64,000 nt of DNA from Cerrena zonata (Eukaryota; Basidiomycota; Agaricomycetes; Polyporales; Cerrenaceae), in the NCBI GenBank assembly GCA_038087015.1, contig JASBNA010000004.1, forward strand, positions 930,001 through 994,000. The letters run 5' to 3'. Of the stretch, positions 1-10,340 are shown piece after piece (positions within the stretch are counted from its first letter, which is position 1; each line of letters opens with the position of its first letter). Position numbers and translations under genes: made by a program. The notes below the pieces were generated by a model. It searched no databases. It had not been told where the DNA came from and saw nothing but the letters and a program-made list of their open reading frames with translations.

Positions 1-729
1 TCTCGCCTTGGAGCGCAAGCTTCCCGAACGCGACTTGAGACTGTTCTCCCCTCGACTATTGCGTGTCCCCTGAGTTATTGAATTGATCAGTGCTTGACTT
101 CAAGGATGACTCCCGGCCGCAAGAACTTACATCAACCGACCCCTCCCGAGGGACACTCTCCTTAGACTTGACGGAGCTGGATTCACCAGCTGCCTTCTCG
201 CGTGCCCTTTCCCGTTCCTTCTCTTTCTCCCGGCGTTGTTGATGACGGCGACTTCGCGCAACACGTTCATTATGGCAGTCCATACAGTAGATACCTTGGC
301 TGGTCTTTGCGAACACGAGTTCGTCTATGCGTTTCTTGCAGACCTTGCAGTTGAAACAGTGGGCATGATAAGCATCGTCACCGGTCATGATGGCTTCGTC
401 AAGGATGGGGAGGCCGCAGACATTGCAGCAATAGGAGCAGTTGGCGCATACGGGGGAACCGTCAGATAGCAAGAGGAGGTTGGTGTCGGCAGTCACTTGG
501 TTGTTGCACTTTGCGCATTTAAAGCAGTCGACGTGGAATAACGATTGACTGCCAAATTGCTTAGTTTAAAGTCAAAGCACATGATGAATGTGACGCACCC
601 AAATGCAACAACCACGCTCCCGTCCTCCGTAACCACAGTTTTCTTGCACCCAGGGCAGACTTTGTTCTCTACCATAAGAGAGGAGTTCGCGAGGACATCG
701 GTAGTTGTAGCAGTGAGAGTAGATGCCAT
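1..729 (-). CDS. LIM-domain protein, possibly Rho-GAP type (3' end outside window)
   Basis: Two LIM zinc-binding domains lie at the N-terminus. LIM1 runs from CPGCKK through FHVDCFKCAKC to CANC; LIM2 runs from CNVCGLP through HAHCFNCKVC to CMDCH. A basic, Arg/Lys/Glu-rich low-complexity stretch follows. The first exon (729-599) starts at the only good ATG and is joined over a 50-bp intron (598-549) to the second (548-131). This restores the frame and the first LIM domain (AFGQSLFHVDC). A GTAAGT donor at 130 and a CAATAG acceptor at 56 suggest a further intron, and the reading continues open to the left edge, so the gene is truncated there. Tandem LIM domains at the N-terminus of a fungal protein fit the Rga1/Lrg1 Rho GTPase-activating proteins. 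The GAP domain would lie outside the window, so that identity is inference. Confidence 0.75.
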
Positions 730-1044
730 AACGTCGTTATATGAGTCCTAGGACAATTTGTCGTTGAGTTGACCGCCGGTTGCCAGATGAAATATGAACG
801 AGTGTCGAGAGCGACCAGCACTGTAAGTCGACAACGAGGTGGCTGGGAGTCCTGGATGTCAGAACATCCAAAGCAGAAAGTTCTTTAACTAAAGGAACCT
901 GAAAGAAGCTTTGGAGGGAAGTTACTAGGAGTAGTAGTAAGTAGTACCCTGCTAACCATTCAATTTGTGAGCTGGGGTCTAGAACTAGCCAGGTGTCGTG
1001 CCTGGATCCTCGCTTGACACTCGCTTACTGCATAACAGTACATC
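730..1044. other. Intergenic region upstream of LIM gene
   Basis: This is 315 bp between the LIM gene start and the tRNA-Gln gene. No coding signal was seen. It presumably carries the LIM gene promoter (minus strand). Confidence 0.5.
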
Positions 1045-1125
1045 GGCCTTATAGTGTAGCGGTTATCACATCGGATTCTGACTCTGGACATTCCGGTAAC
1101 TCAGGTTCGAATCCTGATTAGGCCT
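1045..1125 (+). tRNA. tRNA-Gln (CTG) with short intron
   Basis: A cloverleaf can be drawn: acceptor GGCCTTA paired with TTAGGCC (one T-T mismatch), a D-arm, anticodon stem TCGGA/TCCGG with anticodon CTG, and a perfect T-arm TCAGG-TTCGAAT-CCTGA. About 9 nt after the anticodon-adjacent purine do not fit a 7-nt loop and are read as a tRNA intron at the usual position 37/38. CTG decodes CAG (Gln) in the standard code. The overall sequence resembles fungal tRNA-Gln. Confidence 0.85.
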
Positions 1126-1127
1126 TC

Positions 1128-1132
1128 TTTTT
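1128..1132 (+). terminator. Pol III T-run terminator of tRNA-Gln
   Basis: A run of five T residues starts three bases after the tRNA 3' end, followed by further T-rich sequence. This is the normal RNA polymerase III stop signal. Confidence 0.7.
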
Positions 1133-1309
1133 CTCTTTTGTCGCTCTCCACACTGGATCAGTCCGAGTCGGAGTTTTGATGTCAGAGACGTTCAATGAAC
1201 CGCTTCTTTGTTCATCACTGTACGATATATTTGATTATAAGCTCTGTTCATTTCATCAATTGAATACTGCAAAGATGACCGTCGTATATTTTTCCTGGAT
1301 TGTCTATTT

Positions 1310-2870
1310 CTACTGTAAAGAAATATCAAATCCCTCAGCCGCAATCTGTGCCAAGAATATCTTTGTCTCTGCCATAATGACCAACCTGTTCCCAGCAAAA
1401 ATCATGTTTGCCGAAGTGGTTTCAATGAAGAATTTTCCCAGCAACTCTCCCTCTGGATTCCACACCTAAGGCAACAATCAGTTAGAAGCATCCAAGGAAG
1501 TATTCAAATAACTTACTTGGACACCATCACCGGTACCAGCATAAACATTGCCTTTGTTGTCGAGCTGAACACCATCTGCAACACCGGTGTCGACGTATGC
1601 AAATACCCTTCTGTTTGCAAATGCTTGAGTTTTAGGGTGAACATCAAAGGCATAACTTCAAAAACAAGAGTCGTAAGTAAACAGATATAAGCCGGTGAAT
1701 GATGGAAAACTAACATAGTCGCAGGGTGTGTTTGATTATTCCCTAAGAAACCACCAGAGGCTCCTGTATCGGCACTGAATATGGGTTTAGGAAAGGCCAA
1801 CTCAAATACCAAATAAACCAATGACTTACATATAGGCAGTGTTACCGTCCTGTGTAAATGCTATACCGTTGCACTTGTCGAAACCGTCTGCTACAACTCG
1901 GATTCTTCCTGTGTCCTGGTCGAACCTGTATACTTGACTCGGCATCAAAGGATCCGGTCGGAAATGGTTAAGAAAACCGTAACTACAGTATATCGAAGTC
2001 AATGAAGATCCCATGAGCTATTTACTAAGGACGATGCAAACTCACATTACATCCGTGAAAAATAGCTTCTTGCTTTTCGGATGAATCTTTACGTCATTGA
2101 GGGAATTGAACTGTCGCCCGAAGAAATTATCTAAGAGTACCGTCGTGTTGTGCGGTGCCTCAGGATTAACAAGTGTAAGCGAAGGAGGTAAGGGTCCACG
2201 ACCGGAATTGATGAGCAGAAGTTGACCCCGGAAGGGACCAGTACCACCGTTCGTCATTTGAACTGTCTCGGGGAGATCGAGCTTTCAAAACCGTGTGAGC
2301 GTGTGGCGTCTCGTCTAAGAGTGAAAGTACGACTGTACCTTGGTAACTGTAATATTGACATCCCGAGTCCCCGATGTTTTTGAGATCGCTTCTTGAGCTT
2401 CTTTCAGACTAATCTTGCTAACTTGGTTATTATGATCGAGATCACTCATCCCGAGCGCGCCGCCGTCATTGCTCGCAAAGAAGATCTCATCTGTGCTGGG
2501 AAGCCATATCGGTGCTTCGTGAGCAAAGGCGAACCCGGGGTTTGAGGCTATAGCGCGGATGGAAGGATTCTTGCCCAAAACAGTCAAGAAGTCGGGATGG
2601 AATGCTTGGAAGAATGGCGGGCTGGTGTTCGTCGGGTTGAAGAACTGCGTGAATGACGAATCTCGGAAGGAGCCATTTTGACCTAAAACATTGAACGTAA
2701 GGGGATCCACAAACTATGAAGGTGGATGTCAAGACAGACCCTCTGGAACTAAACGGTAACAAACTCACAACAGTCTGCGGTGGTAACGAAGTAGTCGCGC
2801 TCTGCGAGGCTGCTCGAGAGAACAGGAGCGATGTAACGAGAGCGACGATTCCCCCGGCCAACAGAGGCAT
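1310..2870 (-). CDS. SMP-30/gluconolactonase-family lactonohydrolase, secreted
   Basis: The spliced product is about 406 residues from seven exons (2870-2769, 2713-2339, 2281-2046, 1982-1830, 1774-1715, 1655-1517, 1465-1310). The six introns are 51-63 bp and all GT-AG, and the frame is kept throughout. A hydrophobic N-terminus (MPLLAGGIVALVTSLLF) looks like a signal peptide or anchor. The body carries beta-propeller motifs of the SMP-30/lactonase family: NDVKIHPKSKKLFFTD, GFDKCNGIAFTQDG and VDTGVADGVQLD. Such fungal enzymes hydrolyse aldonate or aromatic lactones using a bound divalent metal. An in-frame upstream ATG at 2975 would add 35 residues before the hydrophobic segment; 2870 was chosen because it puts that segment at the N-terminus. 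The substrate is unknown. Confidence 0.85.
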
Positions 2871-3985
2871 CGTGAAATTCGAATTATGGGTAACTCGAAC
2901 CGACGAATCTTCGTTTTGTGGATCAGGCTGTCCTTGAGGGGATTCTGTGGAGGCACTAGTGTCACGTATTGGCATGAATATATATTCAAGATCAAGGTGG
3001 GAAACAACAATAGTGTTGTAGATCCCATGACGACGCCTGTAAACATAGGCTAGATGCATGAGAGATTTCGAAGAATTTCATACCTTCTTTATTGGTGCCC
3101 AACTACTATACTTGCCAAACTAGGCAAGTTATTCTGTCTTCGATGTTTCCAATACTGGTCTAAATTAGGGTCGAAACGGCGTTTACGTGGATGGCAAAAG
3201 TTAGAACAGAGCTGATCAAGAGGGAGACATGATCATGACCACCTTTCAATTGAGACCTCTTAGCGTAAAGGCGGAGAGTCGTTCGGGGGAAGTGTTTTGC
3301 GGCACCATGTGACAGGACGAATCAGAATGGTATGCCATCAACCGAACGGTCCGCCTCCACCAAGAGACGTCACCATCCGGCTCGTCAGATCACAGGTCAT
3401 ACTAAGAATGACGTCGCGTCATGCTGGCATGAATGTACGGTCATTTCCCGAACCATGTCTCAGGTGGGATCATGTAATATCAATGAATCGCGAGGGCAGT
3501 CGACTCTACACAATCTGAACACTAGGATGAAGATCATTTATAGTGCGCCAGGACAACGGGAGATAAATCAAATTCAAGGGATTCGCCTGTATGAGAACAC
3601 ATAATCCACATTCGATATTCAATACCGGTACCTAGCGAAAGAAAATAGAGCAATGAGCGAACGTAACAAGCAAGCTTTGGTATATACTTACCGTTGTATG
3701 TCACCAAGTATTATGCAACGTTTAGGGAAAAAATTGTAGATCTCGGTGAGGCAGCCTGGTTGGGTCTGCAGAAATCCGAGCATAGGTAGACTTCTACCTT
3801 ATTCAATCCGAATGCGTTTGGGGGCTGTAAACATCCATTATATCATCTAGTCATACATACAGTAAACGAGGCAAGCATTCCGAGAGCGTAGAGTTAAGAA
3901 ATACAAGAACACAATCACAATCACGTACCAAAGAAATGGGCGAAAAACGACACAACGAGAGAAGACACAGGAACAAGATAGAGGT
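2871..3985. other. Intergenic region between lactonohydrolase and TAF12 genes
   Basis: About 1.1 kb. It should hold the promoter and 5' UTR of the lactonohydrolase gene and the 3' UTR of the TAF12 gene, both on the minus strand. No convincing coding exon, RNA gene or repeat was recognised. Confidence 0.5.
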
Positions 3986-5156
3986 CTACATCAGCTTCGC
4001 TTCCCTCTTCGCCTGGGCAACCTGAGCCAAGCGATGGCTCCGCACTGAAGTTTGCGAGGTCTGGGTACCCTTCTTGTTTGTGGCGGTAGTTTGTGTCGCA
4101 GGCGCGATCGCTGTCTGGGACATGGATATACGCGTCTCATCTGACGCGAAACCGGGAATACGAATATTGTGGTTGCGTTCTAGTTTAAGGATAAGTACCA
4201 GGGTTTATTACCACGAAGCTAGCCACTCACCGAGATGTAGTTGTAGGTCTTTGATTTCGAGGCTATCAGCCCCTCGGTGTTTAGCAAGTCTGCAACCAAA
4301 GTTTGTTACAGAGTCGATGAATTCGTCTGCGATATCAAGTAGAAGCTATAAATGGAACATTCGTGAGTGCTATTCATGTTTATTCGAATAGTTCACTTCC
4401 ACATACGTCTTCAACTTCCGGTTCAATCTTAACGTTGGGATCGATACTAGCAACAAGATCCTGAACGGATCGTCGCATGCTCTGATCACTCGGAGTGTTC
4501 TTTCTCCGCGCGCGAGTATCCTCCAAAGTCTCATCGGGATTTCTGCCAGTTTGTGCAGGCGTGCCTAGATAATGTATCATGAACAGATATCCTGAGCTAG
4601 TCGTGAAGGCTATCGTACCCGCCACACGACCACTTGCGACGCCCCCGGTGAGGGTTGGTCTGCCTTGTTGAGCCTGTGTCCATTGTGTCGCTCCAGTGGC
4701 CGACGGCGTGATAGAGGTACTTATAGGATATCCATCATTAGCTTGAGATGGTGAGTTCAAGAAAGGACCAGGAGTTTGCGTCTTGAACGCAGCTGAGCTG
4801 GCCGTAGGCTGTTCACGGAAACGCATGTTTAGATGTAGGGAAAAGGAAGAGAAGTACAGTGTGCCACACCTGGGCCACTTTATGTTTGTCCGCATATTCT
4901 TTCAACTATATATAAAGAAGGAATAAGCCAATGGAGCCACTGATCAAGAAGACACGAGGTAAACCTGCAAAATCTGTTGTTGGTTCAGTTTGCCCTGTTT
5001 GGCTAACTCGGATAGTTGGGACATGTTCTGTAGGAGTAGTTGCGCGATCCGTTCTCCAGGAAGTGGGTCCCCATTTTGTGTTTTGAATGCTGCTCCAAGT
5101 GCAGTAATGATATTGGCTGCATTAGCGGTGCCCGCTGGAGTAGACGGCGTGGCCAT
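3986..5156 (-). CDS. TAF12: TFIID/SAGA subunit TAF12 (histone-fold protein)
   Basis: Six exons (5156-4965, 4905-4870, 4808-4619, 4564-4407, 4345-4231, 4179-3986) give a 294-residue product with the frame kept at every junction. The middle exons encode the TAF12 histone fold: [13 protein letters not shown] is followed across a splice by [13 protein letters not shown], then [18 protein letters not shown] and [10 protein letters not shown]. These match the alpha1-alpha3 pattern of this H2B-like subunit. TAF12 pairs with TAF4 in TFIID and with Ada1 in SAGA, in the nucleus. The N-terminal half is Gln/Ser/Thr-rich and poorly conserved, as usual. The third intron (4618-4565) is 54 bp and contains no stop in frame, so its retention would only insert 18 residues. 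Identification by histone-fold motif is strong. Confidence 0.9.
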
Positions 5157-5263
5157 GGTAGTAAGAGGAACGATGTAAATAGTAAGGTCATATTCACGGC
5201 GTGCTTCTAGTGGTCGCGATTGACGCTCTAAATTATAGTTGATCGTAGCCGATACGTTAGAAG

Positions 5264-5337
5264 GGGTCGGTGGCGTAGTTGGTTATCGCATCTGTCTAAC
5301 ACACAGAAGGTCCTCAGTTCGAACCTGGGCCGACTCA
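5264..5337 (+). tRNA. tRNA-Val (AAC), copy 1
   Basis: 74 bp, intronless. Acceptor GGGTCGG pairs with CCGACTC (one G-T pair). The anticodon arm is TCTGT-CTAACAC-ACAGA with anticodon AAC, and the T-arm is CTCAG-TTCGAAC-CTGGG. The gene sequence is identical to the copies at 27368 and 47497, but the flanks differ. Confidence 0.93.
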
Positions 5338-5343
5338 TTTTTT
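5338..5343 (+). terminator. Pol III T-run terminator of tRNA-Val copy 1
   Basis: Six T residues directly follow the discriminator base of the tRNA gene. Confidence 0.75.
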
Positions 5344-5596
5344 CGTGTTCCAGACCATTTACCCGTCCCCAGAAGTGCAGCTCTGTATTGATGGTGATGC
5401 CACAACCTTGTACAGCACCAACCCGAGTTTTAGTAGCAACCAACTACACGTCCATCCAGTGAACGATTGCCTATCGGTGACCTCAACGTTGTATCTATAT
5501 ATATATCTGCCCCTATTCCACGGATTAGGGAATCACTGTAAGTACCTTCCAATATGACGCCCCCGCTAATCCTTACGTCTCCTAGACATCGATATA

Positions 5597-6917
5597 ATGT
5601 TGTATCCTATCTCAGACTTACAGCTCTCCAATCTCTTCAACATCAGGAGCGCGTGTCGCTGTGTATCAAACCGCTAATAAGCAATGAAGCATGTCAAGAG
5701 AGTCACCTTAACGTCCAAGAAGAATTGGTGGATGGGTACGCGATCCTGTACAACTATATTCATGGCATACACTCAAACGGCGTTTAGTGGAACTCGATGA
5801 GGAAGAACAACAGGGTCATGCCTCTACGCCGACGCTCACGGCAGTCTCAACCGACAGCGGCACTGTCGTCAATGAGCCGCCAGTCATTCGTCCTACAACA
5901 ACGAATGCGCATCGATCCACGACTCATAGTTACCAGACAGCACCTCATGCATCCGGTCCTATCTTCACCCCTCCGCATAATCCCTCATCTATCTTCTCTT
6001 TTCCGACCCCGACATCATACAGCGCACCACCAAACCCCACACAAAATCTCGCCCCTTGCGCAACAGGGTCCGCATCAGAACTGTTCAAATGTATTGTCAA
6101 AAAGCCAAATGTTGTACAACTCGAAATCAATGGCGAAATGCAATCAAACGCGAGGGATGTTACGACACAGTTTCTCGCGGAGTTACGAGTATATACCACC
6201 GTTACGGGGCATCGAAACATCGCTGCGTTCCTAGGCTCTTTGGAAAATGTCGGGATGGTGTTGGAATACATTGACGGTCGGACACTCTGGGACGTTGTTC
6301 GAGAACGTCCAGAGTTAACAGTTGAAAAGAAGATCGACTATCACAACCAACTACTCGATGGGCTGACACATCTTCATTCCTTTGGTCTCAGCCATGGCGA
6401 TCTTTCCCTCCTCAACGTCCAAGTCACAAATTCCTCCGATACCATTAAACTGCTCGATTTTGGACGTTCAGTAGCTGCCGACTCGAACTACGTTTCCCCT
6501 GACGAAGACATATACGACCAACCTCCCCCACCTCCACCACTTGCTCGACGGATTTCTCGGTTTGCTTCCAACGCATCAGCCCCTCCTCCCACTCCCTCGC
6601 GACCTTCTTTCCACAAAGTGGAACAAATCCACCCGGGCACCCGCCCGTTTTCCGCACCAGAGGTACTACGAGGAGAGTGCCAAGACGCACTTCTGGCGGA
6701 TGCGTACAGTTTCGGCATGATCCTCGTGTGCCTCGATCGCTGTGCTCTGGTGGATCTGAAACCATGGGAGCAAAGGAAAGATGCGATACCTAGAGGCTTC
6801 TTGGACGGATTGAATGTGTTTGGTCCTCGTTGTGTGGAGTACTTGAAGAGATGGAACTCGGGTCGCAGACGGTTGGTCAAGGAGGATATGATGGATGTAC
6901 CAATGGACATACAGTAA
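5597..6917 (+). CDS. Atypical protein-kinase-like protein
   Basis: The main exon reads open to a stop at 6917 and contains kinase C-lobe landmarks: a catalytic-loop-like LSHGDLSLLNV, the metal-binding motif LLDFG, an APE-like FSAPEVL, and the helix-F motif DAYSFGM. HGD replaces the usual HRD, and no clear glycine loop or beta-3 lysine (VAIK) is visible. The protein may therefore be a divergent or inactive kinase. A Pro-rich insert lies between DFG and APE. The N-terminal part is Ser/Thr/Pro-rich. The main exon is open back to about 5712 but lacks an ATG. A possible first exon starts at 5597 (MLYPISDLQLSNLF) and could join by an intron at about 5653-5719 or 5722. That 5' structure is tentative; the region from about 5720 to 6917 is well supported. 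Confidence 0.6.
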
Positions 6918-7048
6918 TGAAATCTCGACTAGTATAAGTAATTGGTTTAATAGCTGAGCAGCTGTATGTCAAATTGTACTTCTAATGAAATACCTCCCCC
7001 CTTCTAACTTTGTACACCATAATAACCAATGTAAATATTGATCATTCA

Positions 7049-8435
7049 TTAATTTGCAATGGCTTTTAACTCTTCGTTGAATGTGGTGTCGAATCCTACA
7101 CATATTAACTGGAAGATGTAGAATTTCTGTAGGTTTATATGACCGTGAATACAACTCTTTAGACACAGGTGAACACACAAACCTCGTGACCCTCGGAGTA
7201 AGCTCTGATGATATCTGACCGGTCGACCTCGAATTTCGTGTCTTTATACTGCTCCACCTGCTGCTGTGTCGGTCCGCCGGCAGGCCAGTTCAACTGCTTG
7301 AGAAGACCTATGCGAGTTCTAATATCCTTGTCTGCTTCCCTGTTTGAGACAAGCGCCGCCCATGCGACTTTGGTCTACCACAGCAATGATCAGAGTAAAA
7401 GAAATCAGCTTCGCCTATGAAATACAAGCTTGTGTAATCACCTCGTATGATAAGGCGCTGTACTCGACAAGTGTTAACGGCTGTGGTAGGTTCCGCTACA
7501 TATTCGCCCAAATACCGAAAATCCTTTTGCCTTGAACCCGACGAACAGCTTCACAGACTCGGGATGTCCAGGTTTTCTTAGGGTTCGGAGGGACCGGTCT
7601 TCTTTTTCTTGGGTTTAGTAGGATCCTCTATCCAGGGACGCTCGTTCGTGGTGCGGTACAATAAGCCTAGCTTTCCAGGTTCACGAGGAGCATCTGGATT
7701 GTTTCCCAGCGTCGGAAAGATGAAACGATGACCATGTCGAAATTTAGGGCCAATGGTAGGACAGAACCGTTGACTAGACCCTCCGTATTTTGTCGACATC
7801 TTGTCGCGAGCAACACTCCGCACGATGATTTCCTTTGCAACTTCGTAGTGAGCCAAGCCGTTAAGCCGCATAACTACGTTGTTTTGGGGCAGTCGGTTGA
7901 TGCCAACTTCATCTTTCTTAACTTTGATCTTTTGTTGGGGTCTAGCTGTCGACTTCATCTTTTTCTTGTCCTTTGCTTTGGCACCTCCGGATTCCACTGC
8001 GTTTTCTTCGTTACTCTTTTCCTCGACAGCGAAATCATCGGTTCCGTATATGATGCTCGGTTCGGGTTTCTGGTCTATACCTGTAGCGTTACACACGGTT
8101 TGTATAGCTCTCCTCTTCAGTCACCACAGAGTCAGCGAAATTTCCCAGCCTTGCAAGGTGGATGAAATTACGTACCATTTCTGAGGGATACGGTTTCACA
8201 TCCTTTGGAAGGGTTTCTACGTTGGAAATCGATTTCTCCGAGTCTACAGCTGTTTTCATGAGCACAAATGAAGATACATGCACGATATGCTACCTATTTG
8301 CGATTGTACAGAATCTGAAATTGAACGTGCAGCTAGGCCACGATTAGGGTGATTGCCCGCAGCTTTGTCAGTTTTGCGACGTTTCACGTCAGACACAGCC
8401 ATGGCAGGCGTAGGCTTTCTCTTCTCAGGTTTCAT
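7049..8435 (-). pseudogene. Agaricomycete unknown nuclear-type protein (DUF6697-like), frame-disrupted
   Basis: Clean exons are 8435-8294, 8249-8176 and 8114 to about 7600, then 7374-7183 and 7126-7049, joined by 44-67 bp introns. They encode a basic Lys-rich N-terminus (MKPEKRKPTPAM...VKRRKT, nuclear-localisation-like), a conserved block FCPTIGPKFRHGHRFIFP, and a C-terminal block ending ICVGFDTTFNEELKAIAN. This arrangement recalls a mushroom-specific domain that I associate with DUF6697. Between about 7600 and 7442 the expected protein continues in three successive reading frames (VKLFVGFKAKGF, then YLGEYVAEPT, then PLTLVEYSALSYE). Introns cannot join these because the offsets are single bases, and the first reading frame stops at 7578. 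Either the gene is decayed or the sequence contains several indel errors. An upstream in-frame ATG at 8486 is also possible. Confidence 0.55.
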
Positions 8436-8950
8436 AGTATCTGGGGCAGTAGTGTATGGTAAAGAACGAAGTTGTAGTGCAAGCAAGCCTCGAGGATATG
8501 GTCGGTGGTTGGAGTTAGATTTGGTAGTCCACCTACCTTTCTAATTGTATAACACGTTATCATATGCATATAGCACTCTGATTGCCCTGACAGCTGATTT
8601 CGACAACTAGCCAGACAAATGACATGGTTTAGTCCTTCAAGTTCTCGATACGCCGTCTAGAAACCTGGCTAGTACTACCAAAACATGGTGGTAGAACGCT
8701 GAGTGAGTGCCAGTGTGAGAGGCCATCCTCGTTGCCATTTTAGGGCTCTCCACTATCTCATGAGACCGGTTCGTAGGATCGGCACTGGCGAAGTTTGTGC
8801 CTTGGGAAAGGCCCTCCGGTCCAATTAAGTGGGCCAAAACTACCTATTTGGATCATTGGCAAACTTGAGTTGATTCAAAGACACGTTTCGAACTGCCTAA
8901 GTACGTAGCTCTTCAAAGACCACCATGATCAAAATGGACAGGGAGTCCTT
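8436..8950. other. Intergenic region, nothing recognised
   Basis: It holds the promoter side of the frame-disrupted gene (minus strand) and leads into the duplicated block on the right. No coding or RNA signal was seen. Confidence 0.45.
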
Positions 8951-9083
8951 TCGTTGAGTGCAATCTCCCACGGTATTTTGATACCCCCATACACATTGGC
9001 CGCAGTGACAGGATATCGCGCCCTTCAAACTGTACTGAGTCTATTCGTTGCTCCTTTTCCAAGAACCTTACTAGTTTGCTATC

Positions 9084-10340
9084 ATGGGACACATTCCCTC
9101 TATCATACCATTAGGCTATCCTCGACGTCGTACTATGCACGTAACAAAACTTATCAGAAATGTCTTTGATCACCAACTTGGAGATGCGTCGGAAGTGTAC
9201 CTTGTGGAAGAATACCTCGGGATCCTTTGTCAGGAAGGCGATGTCAATCGCAGGTGGCTCGAGGACCTTACAGAGTGCAAGGTTGTTAAGCTCGAGCTCC
9301 GGAAGTGTCCGAATTCCTGGGCGCACGAATTTGTACTCGCCTTTGTCGAGCATACCTCTATCGACAATACTACTCAGCAGGAGGTCACCCAATCGCGCGT
9401 CTTCATGATAGAACGTGAATCAAATCCACAGATTATTGGCCAGCTTGGGGGGTCCAACGCTATTGGGTCACCAGAGACGAAATTCGCTGACGAGACTCTC
9501 GCAGTCGACAGGTTGCAGATTTACGAATCATTGGCTGGTGTGCTGAAGGTCATGTACGGCGAGCTCTGCTATACAGTCCAGTTCATAGCCGACAACACTC
9601 AACCCAATATTCTCGACCTTGCGGCTGCGACTTGTGCCCTTAACCGTTTCGCACCCAACTACACATTGTTTAAACATATGTGTTTTTGGTACGCTAACAA
9701 TCTGTGTCGGGTGCTCGCGCAGGGACGAAACTATAACGTCATCGAAAAGAACAAACATGCTGGACTTTGGAACAATACGATGCTGATTGATCATCTTGGG
9801 AAGATGATTTTGGAGAGCACACTCCCCGAATTCTGTGACGTCACACCAGCTGCCTTAGAAGAAATGGCAAACGAAGAATCATCCCTCTTTTCTTTACCCT
9901 CCAGTGCCTCCACTGACCCCGCCCTTGGCATCAGCACACATCATTTTGTTCACTCTGACCCAGTGGTTGTGTACCACGTAAAGTATAAAGCATGCTTAGC
10001 AGATGCAGAGAGCATGATTAGGGTGGAGAAGCGTAATGAAAGACTCGCAACGGCCAAGCGGCGGGCGGATGAACAGCGGCAACGGGCGGATGAACAGTGG
10101 CAACGGGCAGATGAAGAACGGCGACGGGCAGATGAAGAACGGCGACGGGCAGATGAAGAACGGCGACGGGCAGATGAAGAACGGCGACGGGCAGATGAAG
10201 AACGGCAACAGAGAGAGATGGCCGAGCGGCGGGCAGATGAAGAACGGCGACAGAGAGAGATGGCCGAGCGGCGAATCCAAGAGCTGGAGCGACAGTTGGC
10301 AGAGGCTAAGAAGGGGAAGCAAACTCACGATACTACATAG
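9084..10340 (+). CDS. Unknown coiled-coil family protein, paralogue A
   Basis: A single uninterrupted exon of 418 residues begins MGHIPSIIPLGYPRRR. I do not recognise a characterised domain. The central part has conserved-looking segments shared with paralogue B: VVKLELRKCPN, HEFVLAFVEHTSIDN, YTLFKHMCFWYANNLCRVL. These resemble a family of uncharacterised proteins common in mushroom genomes (recollection, not a search). The C-terminal 100 residues are a highly charged coiled coil built from a 7-residue unit RRADEER, encoded by a 21-bp tandem repeat. The start ATG is shared with paralogue B. The last codons read KGKQTHDTT then stop. In paralogue B the base equivalent to C of the CAA codon is T, giving TAA, so paralogue A is five residues longer at this point. 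No signal peptide is evident. Confidence 0.8.
   Translation: MGHIPSIIPLGYPRRRTMHVTKLIRNVFDHQLGDASEVYLVEEYLGILCQEGDVNRRWLEDLTECKVVKLELRKCPNSWAHEFVLAFVEHTSIDNTTQQEVTQSRVFMIERESNPQIIGQLGGSNAIGSPETKFADETLAVDRLQIYESLAGVLKVMYGELCYTVQFIADNTQPNILDLAAATCALNRFAPNYTLFKHMCFWYANNLCRVLAQGRNYNVIEKNKHAGLWNNTMLIDHLGKMILESTLPEFCDVTPAALEEMANEESSLFSLPSSASTDPALGISTHHFVHSDPVVVYHVKYKACLADAESMIRVEKRNERLATAKRRADEQRQRADEQWQRADEERRRADEERRRADEERRRADEERRRADEERQQREMAERRADEERRQREMAERRIQELERQLAEAKKGKQTHDTT
10059..10262 (+). repeat. 21-bp tandem repeat encoding RRADEER heptads
   Basis: Within paralogue A a 21-bp unit containing GGGCAGATGAAGAACGGC is repeated about five times perfectly (roughly 10104-10205), with degenerate units on both sides. 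Because 21 is a multiple of 3, copy-number change keeps the frame. Paralogue B lacks the array. Confidence 0.9.

Noticed and set aside
9996..10328. Minus-strand open frame with repeated SPFFICP units
   Set aside because: It is the antisense shadow of the 21-bp repeat in paralogue A; the repeat keeps all frames open.
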